Positions 33,581 through 42,460 of a stretch of 64,000 nucleotides of DNA are shown one piece after another (the stretch's first letter is position 1; each line of letters begins with the position of its first letter). Source of the DNA: Cronobacter condimenti 1330 (lineage in GTDB: Bacteria > Pseudomonadota > Gammaproteobacteria > Enterobacterales > Enterobacteriaceae); the NCBI RefSeq assembly GCF_001277255.1, contig NZ_CP012264.1:2480001-2544000 (forward strand), in the 5' to 3' direction. Both the position numbers and the translations under genes were made by a program. The notes below the pieces were generated by a model. It ran no database searches, was not told where the DNA came from, and was given only the letters and a program-made list of their open reading frames with translations.

Positions 33581-34582
33581 TCAGGGCTTATTTATGCTCA
33601 GCGGTAAATATTGCCCAATACGACGCGGCACGAACGTTTCTGCTTTTTCGCCATATTCATTGAGCGCGCGTAATAACTCTGCGGGCGGTTCGTCCAGTGA
33701 TTCATCCGCCAGTTCAAACACGCCCCAGTGAATCGGAATAGCAAGCGGCCTGCCTGCATGTTGCCAGAGCTGGACCGCGTGCTGTGGATCCATATGATGC
33801 GGTGCCATAAACCAGCGCGGGGCGTAGGCACCTACCGGAATCGCCGCTGCGGTAAGCGGCCCCAGACGTTGAGGGATGTCGAGCAGTTCCGGGGTATAAC
33901 CACTGTCACCGCTAAACCAGAAACGTTGAGTGGCGCTTTCAATGACCCAACCGCACCACAACGAACGGTTTCTGTCCCACAACGTGCGCATGCTCCAGTG
34001 CTGCGCAGGAACAGCGGTTATCTGAAACCCCTGCCATTCGCGGCTTTCCCACCAGTCTAGCTCGGTAACCTGGTTGATACCGCGCTTAATAAACCAGCGT
34101 TTCAGGTCCAGCGGCACAAAAAAAACCGCCTCCGGGAAGCGCCTTCGTAGACGACGGATCGTGTGGTTATCCAGATGATCGTAGTGATTGTGAGAAATCA
34201 GAACTGCGTCAATCGGGGGCAGGTCGGAAAGCGCCAGCGGCAGCGGGGTTTTACGCGCTGGGCCATAGAAACTGACGGGCGAGGCGCGGTTTGAGAATAG
34301 CGGATCGGTGAGTAAATAGCGCCCGTTGAGGCGAATCAGCAGCGTGGCGTGACCAAACCACCAGACGCCATCTTCATCGCCTTCAATCACTGCCGGTTGC
34401 CACCACTGCTGGATGAACGCCGCATATCCGCCGTCAGGCGGGCGCGGCAGTCCCTGGGCTTTACGTTCGTCCTGCCAGCGGCGCAAATCGCCGGGCTGGT
34501 GCCCGACCTCGTGTGTATTACAAAAGCCGTCAGGTCGGTGATGAGCTTTCGTGGGATCGTACCAGGGATTTTTCCAGACCAT
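33581..34582 (-). CDS. NAPE-PLD/UlaG-like metallo-beta-lactamase-fold hydrolase
   Basis: The 333-residue protein has HNHYDH (about 131-136), a QHWSMR segment, FSGDSGYTPE and a late MDPQHAVQ/IHWGVF histidine, a complete zinc site. The N-terminal KNPWYDPTKAHHRPDGFCN and GDEDGVWWFGHATLLIR segments place it in the NAPE-PLD/RomA-like branch, which hydrolyses phosphodiester or lactone bonds in lipids; its substrate is unknown. ATG 34582 is preferred (GAGG 8 nt upstream); GTG 34591 is an alternative. It lies 26 bp behind yebO on the same strand and is not in this position in K-12. Confidence 0.85.
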   Translation of the reverse strand: MVWKNPWYDPTKAHHRPDGFCNTHEVGHQPGDLRRWQDERKAQGLPRPPDGGYAAFIQQWWQPAVIEGDEDGVWWFGHATLLIRLNGRYLLTDPLFSNRASPVSFYGPARKTPLPLALSDLPPIDAVLISHNHYDHLDNHTIRRLRRRFPEAVFFVPLDLKRWFIKRGINQVTELDWWESREWQGFQITAVPAQHWSMRTLWDRNRSLWCGWVIESATQRFWFSGDSGYTPELLDIPQRLGPLTAAAIPVGAYAPRWFMAPHHMDPQHAVQLWQHAGRPLAIPIHWGVFELADESLDEPPAELLRALNEYGEKAETFVPRRIGQYLPLSINKP

Positions 34583-34608
34583 GCCCATCACCTCGCAGCC
34601 GTTGGTCG

Positions 34609-34896
34609 TTAACGTTCAGCCACCAGGTGAACAAAACCGCCATCGTCATCCTGAGTAGCGGCGGGCGTGGCGGCAGGCGCCTGCGCCTCCGGCTCATTCG
34701 CGTCACATAAGCGACGCAGCAGCACCGTTTGCCGTTTTTCCTGTTCAAGCAGCGCCTCCAGCAGTTCCACCTGCTGATTGGCGCGAACGCTTGCGCGGTT
34801 GATAAAGAACCAGGCCACCAGCGCCACAACGACGCCAACCAGAGAAATCGCCAGAGTGGCGATATTTAATGTACCAGAATTTGCAATATCGTTCAT
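34609..34896 (-). CDS. yebO: YebO, small single-span membrane protein
   Basis: The 95 residues contain one N-terminal span (about 12-32, ISLVGVVVALVAWFFINRAS), a coiled stretch QVELLEALLEQEKRQTVLLRRL (about 42-63) and the family end LVAER. Length and layout equal K-12 YebO, whose function is unknown. It lies between mgrB and the metallo-hydrolase gene, all on the minus strand. Confidence 0.92.
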   Translation of the reverse strand: MNDIANSGTLNIATLAISLVGVVVALVAWFFINRASVRANQQVELLEALLEQEKRQTVLLRRLCDANEPEAQAPAATPAATQDDDGGFVHLVAER

Positions 34897-34965
34897 GCTA
34901 CCACCTCAAGGAAACGCGTTATCTTACCACCGCAGCGGCGTAAGAACATCGTTTGCCTGATAGCG

Positions 34966-35109
34966 TTACCAGGGAATGAACTTATTGATGGTACAAATGC
35001 CGCTGAAAAATTGAACGTCCTGATCACACATTACGTTGATCATCTGCGCCCATAACAGTAAACAGGCCACCAGCACGGCCAGCAAAATAGCCCATCTCAA
35101 TTTTTTCAC
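34966..35109 (-). CDS. mgrB: MgrB, PhoQ feedback inhibitor (GTG start)
   Basis: Translation of the minus strand gives 47 residues: an N-terminal span (KKLRWAILLAVLVACLLLW) and a periplasmic part with NVMCDQDVQFFSGICTINKF ending IPW. The two conserved cysteines and C-terminal IPW match E. coli MgrB. It represses PhoQ at the inner membrane, and its loss gives polymyxin resistance in related species. GTG 35109 follows GGAG at good spacing. A PhoP box was not confidently found. Confidence 0.93.
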   Translation of the reverse strand: MKKLRWAILLAVLVACLLLWAQMINVMCDQDVQFFSGICTINKFIPW

Positions 35110-35267
35110 TACATTCTCCGTTACGGCATTAACGGAGCCAACTTAACACGGAAACCTTAAACCAAATATCACTGTAACGTTAAGTCACGTAATACGGAAT
35201 CCTCCCCTTGCGACGCAGCGGCAGGCGCGGCACGCTGTTCGCCTCAACGTTAACAAACGGAGCCGTA

Positions 35268-35507
35268 ATGCGTTATTTGATTCGTGTCGCCGCGCTGTTA
35301 GTCGTGGCCTGGGTTGCGCTGCTTTTCAGCGGCTATGGAGTGTTGATTGGCAGTCATGAGAACGCGGCCGGCTTAGGGTTGCAGTGCCGCTACCTGACAG
35401 CAAGACAAGTGGTAAACGCGCAGTTTATCCATTCCGATAGCGGGCTTGTGGGCATCACCGCATGCCCCGTATTGCGTAAAAGCGAGACGGTCGTCGATAA
35501 CGGCTAA
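35268..35507 (+). CDS. yobH: YobH small protein
   Basis: From ATG 35268 (GGAG upstream) the protein has 79 residues with an N-terminal span or signal-like segment (MRYLIRVAALLVVAWVALLF), the conserved SGYGVLIGSHENAAGLGLQC and the end RKSETVVDNG, as in K-12 YobH. The function is unknown. It is divergent from mgrB and convergent with kdgR. Confidence 0.9.
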   Translation: MRYLIRVAALLVVAWVALLFSGYGVLIGSHENAAGLGLQCRYLTARQVVNAQFIHSDSGLVGITACPVLRKSETVVDNG

Positions 35508-35520
35508 AACGTGACGCAAT

Positions 35521-35549
35521 AAAAAGCCGCAGACCCGCTGCGGCTTTTT
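35521..35549. terminator. Bidirectional terminator between yobH and kdgR
   Basis: AAAAAGCCGCAG-ACCCG-CTGCGGCTTTTT, a perfect stem with A and T runs on both sides. Confidence 0.92.
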
Positions 35550-35562
35550 ATTTTGCGCGTCC

Positions 35563-36354
35563 TCAGAACGGATAATTGTTGTAACCCATCTGTTCAGAGA
35601 TTTTACGCGCCGCTGTATGCAGGATTTCCACATACTCGTGCAGACGCTCTTCAGAGAAACGCAGCGTCGGGAAAGAGATACTTAAGCCCGCAATCACCAC
35701 ACCGAAACGGTCGAAAACCGGCACCGCGATGCAGCGCAGCCCTTCTTCCTGCTCTTCGTTATCTTCGCCATAGCCATGTTCACGCACCAGATCGAGAACC
35801 GGCAACAGTTCATCAGTCGACATAATGGTGCGATCGGTACTGCGCTTATACTCCACGCCTTCCAGAATCTGACGCACTTCGTCATGGTCGCGCCAGGCCA
35901 GCAGCACTTTACCGATGGCGGTACTGTATAGCGGGTTACGGCGCCCGATACGTGAGTACATGCGCAGGTTATACATGGAGTCGATTTTATGGATGTAGAC
36001 AATGCTGTCTTCATCGAGCGCGCCCAGGTGAATGGTTTCTTTGGTCAGACGCGACAGCTCGCGCATCTGAATATCCGCGCTGCGGATAAGGTCAACATTT
36101 TGTAACGCGCGAGCCCCAAGCTCAAACAGCTTGAGCGTCAGAGAGTATTTTTCAGACTCTCCTTCCTGAGCGACATAACCCAGTGACTTCATGGTCTGCA
36201 AAAAGCGGTAAACGGTGCTTTTTGACATCATGACGCGCTGCGACAATTCGGTGATACCAATTTCCCGCTCTTCACCCAACGCCTGCAAAATACCAAAGAC
36301 CTTGAGCACCGAAGAAACGGAGTCAGGCTGTTTATCTAATTCTGCGATTGCCAT
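35563..36354 (-). CDS. kdgR: IclR-family repressor KdgR
   Basis: KdgR represses pectin and 2-keto-3-deoxygluconate (KDG) catabolism genes and responds to KDG. The 263 residues contain the N-terminal winged HTH (about 15-75; MMSKSTVYRFLQTMKSLGYV) and the C-terminal IclR effector domain (NPLYSTAIGKVLLAW, GEDNEEQEEGLRCIAVPVFD). The end is MGYNNYPF. It is close in function to the ED genes elsewhere in this window, since KDG leads to KDPG. Confidence 0.95.
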   Translation of the reverse strand: MAIAELDKQPDSVSSVLKVFGILQALGEEREIGITELSQRVMMSKSTVYRFLQTMKSLGYVAQEGESEKYSLTLKLFELGARALQNVDLIRSADIQMRELSRLTKETIHLGALDEDSIVYIHKIDSMYNLRMYSRIGRRNPLYSTAIGKVLLAWRDHDEVRQILEGVEYKRSTDRTIMSTDELLPVLDLVREHGYGEDNEEQEEGLRCIAVPVFDRFGVVIAGLSISFPTLRFSEERLHEYVEILHTAARKISEQMGYNNYPF

Positions 36355-36379
36355 TGATCACCTCGATCGCATTTGTTTT

Positions 36380-36403
36380 ATAAAAATCAGAACTGGTTTT
36401 TAT
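36380..36403. promoter_or_regulatory. A/T inverted repeat in kdgR promoter region
   Basis: ATAAAAA-TCAGAACTGG-TTTTTAT lies 26 bp upstream of kdgR. It is symmetrical enough for an operator, but it does not match the KdgR consensus closely. Confidence 0.35.
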
Positions 36404-36567
36404 TATAAATTCGGGGAGGCGGCACCGCAATGTATCTATTGCGGATGGTCGTAAATCTGCGACATTAAGCCCGATTATTCACGAAGGATATATCTCAACC
36501 GCGCCTGCCGCGGTGTTCTCAGCGTCTGCTGGTTAAAAAGGCGCCGCAGCGGCGAGGCGTGAGGCAT

Positions 36568-36598
36568 AAAAAAAGCGCGCCTACAGGCACGCTTTTTA
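36568..36598 (-). terminator. htpX terminator
   Basis: On the minus strand AGCGTGCC-TGTA-GGCGCGCT (one G-T wobble) is followed by seven T, 17 bp after the htpX stop. Confidence 0.85.
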
Positions 36599-36614
36599 TT
36601 AGGGTTATGCGCAA

Positions 36615-37496
36615 TTATTTCAGATATTCGCCGCTGCGCAGCGCTTCAATACGCTTATCCAGCGGCGGGTGCGTCATGAAGAGTTCGCTTAATGATTTTG
36701 ATTTACCGTTAATGCAGAACGCCATCATGCTGCTCGCTTCCTGCGGCTCATAGCTGGTTTTAAGACGCTGCAGTGCCGCAATCATTTTCTCGCGGCCCAC
36801 CAGTTTTGCAGAGCCAGCGTCGGCGTGGAATTCACGGTAGCGGGAGAACCACATCGTGATAATGCTCGCGAGAATACCAAACACCAGCTCCAGCACCGTT
36901 GCCACCGCGAAATAGATAAGCGGATTGCCGTTGCTCTCTTCGCCTTCATCACGGTTGCCGCCAAGGAAACCAGCCGCCACCTGCGCGATAATGCGCGAAA
37001 TGAAAATAACAAAGGTGTTCACCACCCCCTGAATCAGGGTCATCGTCACCATGTCACCATTAGCGATATGGCTAATTTCGTGAGCGATAACCGCTTCCGC
37101 TTCATCACGGCTCATGTTTTGCAGCAATCCAGTACTTACTGCCACCAACGAAGCGTCGCGGCGTGCGCCGGTCGCAAACGCGTTAATGTCAGGTGCGTGA
37201 TATATCGCGACCTGCGGCATCGCGATGCCCGCCTGGCGCGACTGCTGTGCCACGGTATCCATCAGCCAGCGTTCCGTTTCGTTACGCGGGGCTTCGATAA
37301 CTTCACAGCCTACCGATTTCAGCGCCATCCATTTGGACATCAGCAGCGAAACGATCGAGCCGCCGAAACCAAACAGCAGCGCCATGATCAGAAGGCCTGT
37401 CACGCTGCTTGACTGGATCCCTGTCAGGCTGAGCACCAGACCGAACACCATCATGACGGCCAGGTTAGTCAACAGGAAAAGCGCAATTCGCATCAT
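36615..37496 (-). CDS. htpX: Membrane zinc metalloprotease HtpX
   Basis: HtpX degrades misfolded membrane proteins alongside FtsH. The 293 residues equal K-12 from the start MMRIALFLL. Two N-terminal spans (about 1-22, 35-53), the zinc-binding HEISH (HEXXH, about residue 140), two further spans (about 155-215) and a downstream EFHADAGSA zinc glutamate are present. The open frame runs nine codons further upstream without support. CpxR control is known in E. coli but not visible here. Confidence 0.96.
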   Translation of the reverse strand: MMRIALFLLTNLAVMMVFGLVLSLTGIQSSSVTGLLIMALLFGFGGSIVSLLMSKWMALKSVGCEVIEAPRNETERWLMDTVAQQSRQAGIAMPQVAIYHAPDINAFATGARRDASLVAVSTGLLQNMSRDEAEAVIAHEISHIANGDMVTMTLIQGVVNTFVIFISRIIAQVAAGFLGGNRDEGEESNGNPLIYFAVATVLELVFGILASIITMWFSRYREFHADAGSAKLVGREKMIAALQRLKTSYEPQEASSMMAFCINGKSKSLSELFMTHPPLDKRIEALRSGEYLK

Positions 37497-37654
37497 AATT
37501 TTCTTTTTACCTCGGTTTAACAATACGCCTTATGCGATTACACACATCGTAGGGGCGCGCGCGCCGTTTTCAAGCGTCAAAGGCTGGCAAGTCTCTAAAA
37601 ATACGAAACTTTACATTTTGTAGCATTTCGCTGACGGGGGTTTAACAGGGCCCT

Positions 37655-37684
37655 AAAAAAACCGGCGCATTTGAGTGCGCCGGT
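37655..37684 (-). terminator. prc terminator
   Basis: On the minus strand ACCGGCGCA-CTCAAA-TGCGCCGGT is followed by seven T, just after the prc stop. Confidence 0.92.
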
Positions 37685-37692
37685 CAGGAGGA

Positions 37693-39741
37693 TTACTTCG
37701 AAGAAGCGGCGGGTTGCGCCGTTTTATCACTGGTCATATGCGCAAGGTCGAGCGCGATATGTACCGTTTCATCAAGATACGGATCGGGTTCCTGATAATC
37801 TTTTGGCAGATCCTCAAGCTTCGCCAGTGGCGGTTTCCCGGCCCGTTTCAGACGGTCATTAATGCGCGCCAGACGGGTTGCATCATCTTCGTGGTTCTCT
37901 TTTTCACGCTGAGCCAGATTGAGCGACACGATATTGCGCTTATCTTTCATCGCGTTAAAACGAGCAATGTCTTTGATGATGTACTGGAACTCCGGATCTT
38001 TCGCAATGCGATCGTTATGCTCTTTCAGCAATTCCGGCCCCATCGGTTTCAGATCGCCCGATTTTTCGTATGTCGCGGCGTTAATGCTATCCCACGGCAA
38101 TGCATTATCTTCGAATTTCTCGCCAGTTTCGGTCTCTTCATTGCCAGTCGGCATAATGATGTCCGGCGTCACCCCTTTCCTTTGGGTGCTACCACCGTTA
38201 ACTCGGTAGAACTTCTGGATAGTGTATTGCACCGAGCCAAGTGCTGGCCATTCCGGACGCAGCATTTGATCGTAGATGCGGTTCAACGAACGGTATTGCT
38301 GAACGGTGCCTTTCCCGAAGGTTGGTTCGCCCACAATCAGCGCGCGACCATAATCCTGCATCGCGGCGGCGAAAATCTCAGACGCCGAGGCGCTGAAACG
38401 GTCAACCATCACGACCAGCGGGCCTTTGTAATACACCACGCCATCAGTATCGCGATCTTCACGCACCTTGCCGTTGTTATCACGAACCTGAACGACCGGG
38501 CCAGACGGAATAAACAGACCGGAGAGCGAAACCGCTTCGGTCAGTGCCCCGCCGCCGTTGGAGCGAAGGTCGATAATCACGCCGCTAACGTTCTGCTTTT
38601 CAAGTTTCTGAAGCTGTACTTTGACGTCATCGGTCAGGCCGACATAGAAGCCAGGAATATCCAGCACGCCAATTTTTTCTTTACCGACGTTTTTCACCGA
38701 CATCTTCACCGCGCGGTCTTCAAGGCGAATACGCTCGCGTGTCAGCGTGATAATGCGGGTTTTTGTGCCTTTACCAGCAGGCAGGATCTCAAGGCGCACT
38801 TTGCTGCCTTTCGGGCCTTTGATCAGCGCCACAACGTCATCAAGCCGCCAGCCAATCACATCCTGCATCTGCTGCCCAACCTGCCCTACGCCGACAATAC
38901 GATCGCCGACGCTAATGGCTTTGCTTTTCGCCGCAGGGCCACCAGCCACCATGGAGTTGATTACCGTGTAATCATCGTCCATTTGCAGTACTGCGCCGAT
39001 ACCTTCAAGCGAGAGGCTCATTTCGGTATTGAATTGCTCAGTGCTGCGTGGTGAGAGGTAATTGGTATGCGGGTCAATCTCATGCGCAAAGGCAGTCATC
39101 GCGAGCGAGAACACATCTTCGCTGTTGGTCTGCGCCAGACGACGAATAGCGAATTTATAACGCTTAGTCAGCGTTTCGCGGATTTCCGCATCGGTTTTAC
39201 CGGTCAGTTTCAGGCTCAGCTCGTCAAATTTGACTTTGCCGTCCCAAAGTTTGTTGAGCTCCGCTTCGCTGGCAGGCCAGGGCGCCTTGCTGCGATCGAT
39301 ATCAAATGTATCGTTACCGGTAAAATCCATCGGTCTTTCCAGCACTTTCAGCGCGTACTGATAACGCTCAAAACGGCGCTGTTGTGCCAGATTATAAAGA
39401 CTGTAAAACACATCCAGTTTACCGCTGCGCAGTTCATCGCCGATCTGCCCTTTTTTCTTCGCAAACTGCTCAACATCGCCCGCCAGCAGCACATTGTGGC
39501 TGTAGTCGAGCAGATTGAGGTAGCGATCGAAAATTTTGGCGGAGAAGGCTTCGTTTAAATCGAACTGGCGGTAATGAGAGCGGGTGAACCGGGAGGTCAC
39601 ACGCTCGCTAACTGTAGGATGTTGTGGTTCCTCTTTGAGGACCGGGATCTGGTCAGGACGGGTAATGTCATCCACGGCCAACGCCTGGCCCGCCATCAGC
39701 AGCAGGCCGGCGACGGCGGTTAGCTTAAAAAAAGTGTTCAT
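37693..39741 (-). CDS. prc: Tail-specific periplasmic protease Prc (Tsp)
   Basis: Prc degrades periplasmic proteins with nonpolar C-termini and processes FtsI and, with NlpI, MepS. From MNTFFKLTAVAG it has 682 residues, equal to K-12, with a signal peptide cut after about residue 22 (GQALA). The PDZ domain lies at about 240-320. The catalytic serine is in FSASASEIFAAAMQDYG and the lysine in EPTFGKGTVQQ. The ATG at 39789 is rejected because it lies in the proQ-prc gap. Confidence 0.97.
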   Translation of the reverse strand: MNTFFKLTAVAGLLLMAGQALAVDDITRPDQIPVLKEEPQHPTVSERVTSRFTRSHYRQFDLNEAFSAKIFDRYLNLLDYSHNVLLAGDVEQFAKKKGQIGDELRSGKLDVFYSLYNLAQQRRFERYQYALKVLERPMDFTGNDTFDIDRSKAPWPASEAELNKLWDGKVKFDELSLKLTGKTDAEIRETLTKRYKFAIRRLAQTNSEDVFSLAMTAFAHEIDPHTNYLSPRSTEQFNTEMSLSLEGIGAVLQMDDDYTVINSMVAGGPAAKSKAISVGDRIVGVGQVGQQMQDVIGWRLDDVVALIKGPKGSKVRLEILPAGKGTKTRIITLTRERIRLEDRAVKMSVKNVGKEKIGVLDIPGFYVGLTDDVKVQLQKLEKQNVSGVIIDLRSNGGGALTEAVSLSGLFIPSGPVVQVRDNNGKVREDRDTDGVVYYKGPLVVMVDRFSASASEIFAAAMQDYGRALIVGEPTFGKGTVQQYRSLNRIYDQMLRPEWPALGSVQYTIQKFYRVNGGSTQRKGVTPDIIMPTGNEETETGEKFEDNALPWDSINAATYEKSGDLKPMGPELLKEHNDRIAKDPEFQYIIKDIARFNAMKDKRNIVSLNLAQREKENHEDDATRLARINDRLKRAGKPPLAKLEDLPKDYQEPDPYLDETVHIALDLAHMTSDKTAQPAASSK

Positions 39742-39760
39742 GCCCTGGTTGACCTCCGTT

Positions 39761-40453
39761 TCAGAACAATAAATGTTCTGCGCGTACAATCATCGACATA
39801 CCAGAAGTCAGCTGTACACGGACGCCATCTTTGGTAATTTCCTGCACGGTGGCGTCCATCGCGTTGTTGCCTGCTTTGACCTTAATGGCCTGACCGACGC
39901 TGAGCGCCGTAATATCAGACACCGGCGTATGACGTTCTTCGCGCGCAGGGCGCGGCGCTTTCGCGGCGGCAGGTTTTGCAGCGGCACGAGGTTTACGCTC
40001 CGCGTTTTCCTTACGACGCGGAGCCGGACGCGGCTTGCGTTCACGACGCTCGGCGCCGTTATCGTCGCCTTCAGCACCTGCTGCTTCGCGTTTTTTCGCC
40101 TGCTGCTCGGCGCGTTGCGCCTGAACACGGGCTTTCGCTTCTTCAAGTTGCTTACGGGCGTGTTCTACGTGCTGCTCTTCCAGAACACCGCACGGGTTGC
40201 CGTCGAGGTCGACACGGGTGGCACCAGGCTTGATGCCATAAAGGTAGCGCCAGCTCGACGTATAAAGACGTAATGCGGAACGAAGTTGCGTTTTGCTGAG
40301 GTTCATTTCGCCCTCAACACGCTCTACCAGATCCTGAAAAATGCCGATCTTCAGAGGACGCGCTTCGCCTTCAGCACTGAAACACTGCGGAAAACGTTCG
40401 GCCAGAAAGGCGATAACTTCTTTACTGCTATTCAACTTAGGTTGATTTTCCAT
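39761..40453 (-). CDS. proQ: RNA chaperone ProQ
   Basis: ProQ is a global FinO-domain RNA-binding protein that stabilises many small RNAs and 3' ends. The 230 residues show the N-terminal FinO-like domain (about 1-120, LYTSSWRYLYGIKPGATRVD), a long Lys/Arg/Ala/Glu-rich linker (about 125-180) and a C-terminal Tudor-like domain (VSDITALSVGQAIKVKAGNN). It lies 20 bp upstream of prc; a shared transcript is known in K-12. Confidence 0.96.
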   Translation of the reverse strand: MENQPKLNSSKEVIAFLAERFPQCFSAEGEARPLKIGIFQDLVERVEGEMNLSKTQLRSALRLYTSSWRYLYGIKPGATRVDLDGNPCGVLEEQHVEHARKQLEEAKARVQAQRAEQQAKKREAAGAEGDDNGAERRERKPRPAPRRKENAERKPRAAAKPAAAKAPRPAREERHTPVSDITALSVGQAIKVKAGNNAMDATVQEITKDGVRVQLTSGMSMIVRAEHLLF

Positions 40454-40553
40454 GAAATTTCCTGATTACAACGGATGTTGCCAACAAGCCGCAGGCATGA
40501 ACAGGCGTCATTATAATGACGCCATCGGTAAATGCCACGTTATCCGTTGCTTA

Positions 40554-41048
40554 TCATGCGGCTGGTGCAAAGAATTTTTTAAAATCCGTGCCTGCAATAA
40601 CAGCTTCAAGCTGCTCGACCAGGGTACGCAGCCCCTGCTCGTCGTCGGCATCGAAGCGGTTGAAGACGGTGCTGTCGATATCCAGAACGCCAATAATCTG
40701 CCCGCCCGCGCGAAGCGGCAACACGATTTCGGCATTACTGGAAGCATCGCAGGCGATATGCCCATCGAACGCGTGCACATCATCCACGCGCTGTACAATG
40801 CCCGTCGAGACCGCCGTACCGCATACGCCGCGACCATAAGGGATACGCACGCAGGCGATTTTGCCCTGGAACGGACCAAGCACCAGCGTCTGGTCTTCAA
40901 GGAGGTAAAAGCCCGCCCAGTTGACGCCTTCAAGACGCTCAAACAACAGCGCGCTGGTATTGGCGAGCGTTGCGAGAAAACTGGTTTCCCCTGCCATGAG
41001 GGAGTTAAAATCGCGATTGAGTTCCGCGTAAAATTGTGTTTTGTTCAT
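40554..41048 (-). CDS. msrC: Free methionine-(R)-sulfoxide reductase MsrC
   Basis: MsrC reduces free L-methionine-(R)-sulfoxide in the cytoplasm. The 164-residue GAF-domain protein carries the conserved cysteines in GKIACVRIP, GRGVCGTAV and HIACDASSN, which form the redox and catalytic set. It precedes proQ on the same strand and diverges from letA. Confidence 0.94.
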   Translation of the reverse strand: MNKTQFYAELNRDFNSLMAGETSFLATLANTSALLFERLEGVNWAGFYLLEDQTLVLGPFQGKIACVRIPYGRGVCGTAVSTGIVQRVDDVHAFDGHIACDASSNAEIVLPLRAGGQIIGVLDIDSTVFNRFDADDEQGLRTLVEQLEAVIAGTDFKKFFAPAA

Positions 41049-41176
41049 TAATCCGATCGCTTTGTTGTCTTACTTACTTTGCCAGCCTACTAAAATAAGC
41101 ATTAAATGCGCTCATGCTCAAGATTAATCATTTCATGAGTTACGATAACAGAATCATATAAGAACATGCTTCGCAC

Positions 41177-42460
41177 ATGGCACTCAAAACTCAACAGCTT
41201 TCTTCTGGCAAAAAACTGAACATTCACGCCATCGGCGAGTCGTTACCGCAGGCACATTATCAGCGTTGTCCGCAATGCGATATCCTTTTTATGCTGCCTG
41301 TGGTCAAGTCTAACCAGACCGCGCACTGCCCACGCTGCGACGCGAAAATCCGTGATGGCCGCGACTGGTCGCTGACGCGGCTGGCAGCGATGGCGATAAC
41401 GATGCTGCTGTTGATGCCCTTCGCCTACAGCGAGCCGCTGCTTCGTCTCTATCTGCTTGGCACGCGTATCGACGCGAATCTCTTTCAGGGCATCTGGCAG
41501 ATGACCCGCCAGGGCGACACGATTACCGCCGCGATGGTGCTATTTTGCGCGGTCGGGGCGCCCGCTACGCTGGTCGCCGCTATCGCCTACCTCTGGTTTG
41601 GCAATATTCTCGGGATGAACCTGCGCCCGGTCTTGCTGATGCTGGAGCGGCTTCGCGAGTGGGTGATGCTCGATATTTATCTGGTCGGCATCGGTGTGGC
41701 GTCTATCAAAGTACGCGAGTATGCCTGGCTTGAACCCGGCATCGGGCTACTGGCCTTCGTGGCCCTGGTGGTACTGAGCGTAATGACGCTTATTCATCTA
41801 AATGTGGAACAGCTCTGGGAGCGTTTTTATCCGCAGCGCCCCGCGACGCGCTACCACGAGGATCTTCGCGTCTGCCTGGGCTGCCATTACACTGGCGTGC
41901 CGGATAAACGTGGCCGCTGCTCGCGCTGCCATATTCCGTTACGCCGTCGTCGTCGCCAGAGTATCCAAAAGTGCTGGGCGGCGCTAATAGCTTCCATGGT
42001 GTTTCTGCTGCCCGCTAACCTTCTGCCCATTTCCATTATCTATATCAACGGCGCGCGGCAGGAGGACACTATCTTGTCCGGCATCATCTCGCTTGGGCAA
42101 AGCAACATTCTGGTCGCGGGCGTCGTGTTTATCGCGAGTATTCTGGTGCCGTTTATCAAGGTACTGGTGCTGCTGACGCTGCTCGTGAGCATCCATTTCA
42201 AATGCCAGCAAGGGTTGCGAACACGCGTCCTGATGCTGCGGCTGGTTGCCTGGATTGGCCGCTGGTCGATGCTCGATCTGTTTGTGATTTCTCTTACGAT
42301 GTCGCTGGTCAATCGTGACCAGCTATTGTCGTTTGTCATGGGACCGGCTGCGTTTTATTTCGGCGCAGCGGTGATTTTGACTATTCTTGCTGTTGAATGG
42401 CTGGACAGCCGCTTACTTTGGGACGCACATGAGTCAGGAAACGCCCGCTTCACAGACTGA
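41177..42460 (+). CDS. letA: LetA (YebS), PqiA-family inner-membrane lipid-transport protein
   Basis: LetA works with the LetB tunnel to move lipids between inner and outer membranes. The 427 residues hold two zinc-ribbon pairs (CPQCDILF with CPRCDAKI, and CLGCHYTG with CSRCHIPL), each followed by a group of four membrane spans, the PqiA duplicate architecture. letB starts inside its last 32 bp, so translation is coupled. Confidence 0.95.
   Translation: MALKTQQLSSGKKLNIHAIGESLPQAHYQRCPQCDILFMLPVVKSNQTAHCPRCDAKIRDGRDWSLTRLAAMAITMLLLMPFAYSEPLLRLYLLGTRIDANLFQGIWQMTRQGDTITAAMVLFCAVGAPATLVAAIAYLWFGNILGMNLRPVLLMLERLREWVMLDIYLVGIGVASIKVREYAWLEPGIGLLAFVALVVLSVMTLIHLNVEQLWERFYPQRPATRYHEDLRVCLGCHYTGVPDKRGRCSRCHIPLRRRRRQSIQKCWAALIASMVFLLPANLLPISIIYINGARQEDTILSGIISLGQSNILVAGVVFIASILVPFIKVLVLLTLLVSIHFKCQQGLRTRVLMLRLVAWIGRWSMLDLFVISLTMSLVNRDQLLSFVMGPAAFYFGAAVILTILAVEWLDSRLLWDAHESGNARFTD

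Noticed and set aside
34990..35200. PhoP box upstream of mgrB (GGTTTA near 35157-35162)
   Set aside because: The second half-site at the required 11-nt offset is not present, so it cannot be called.
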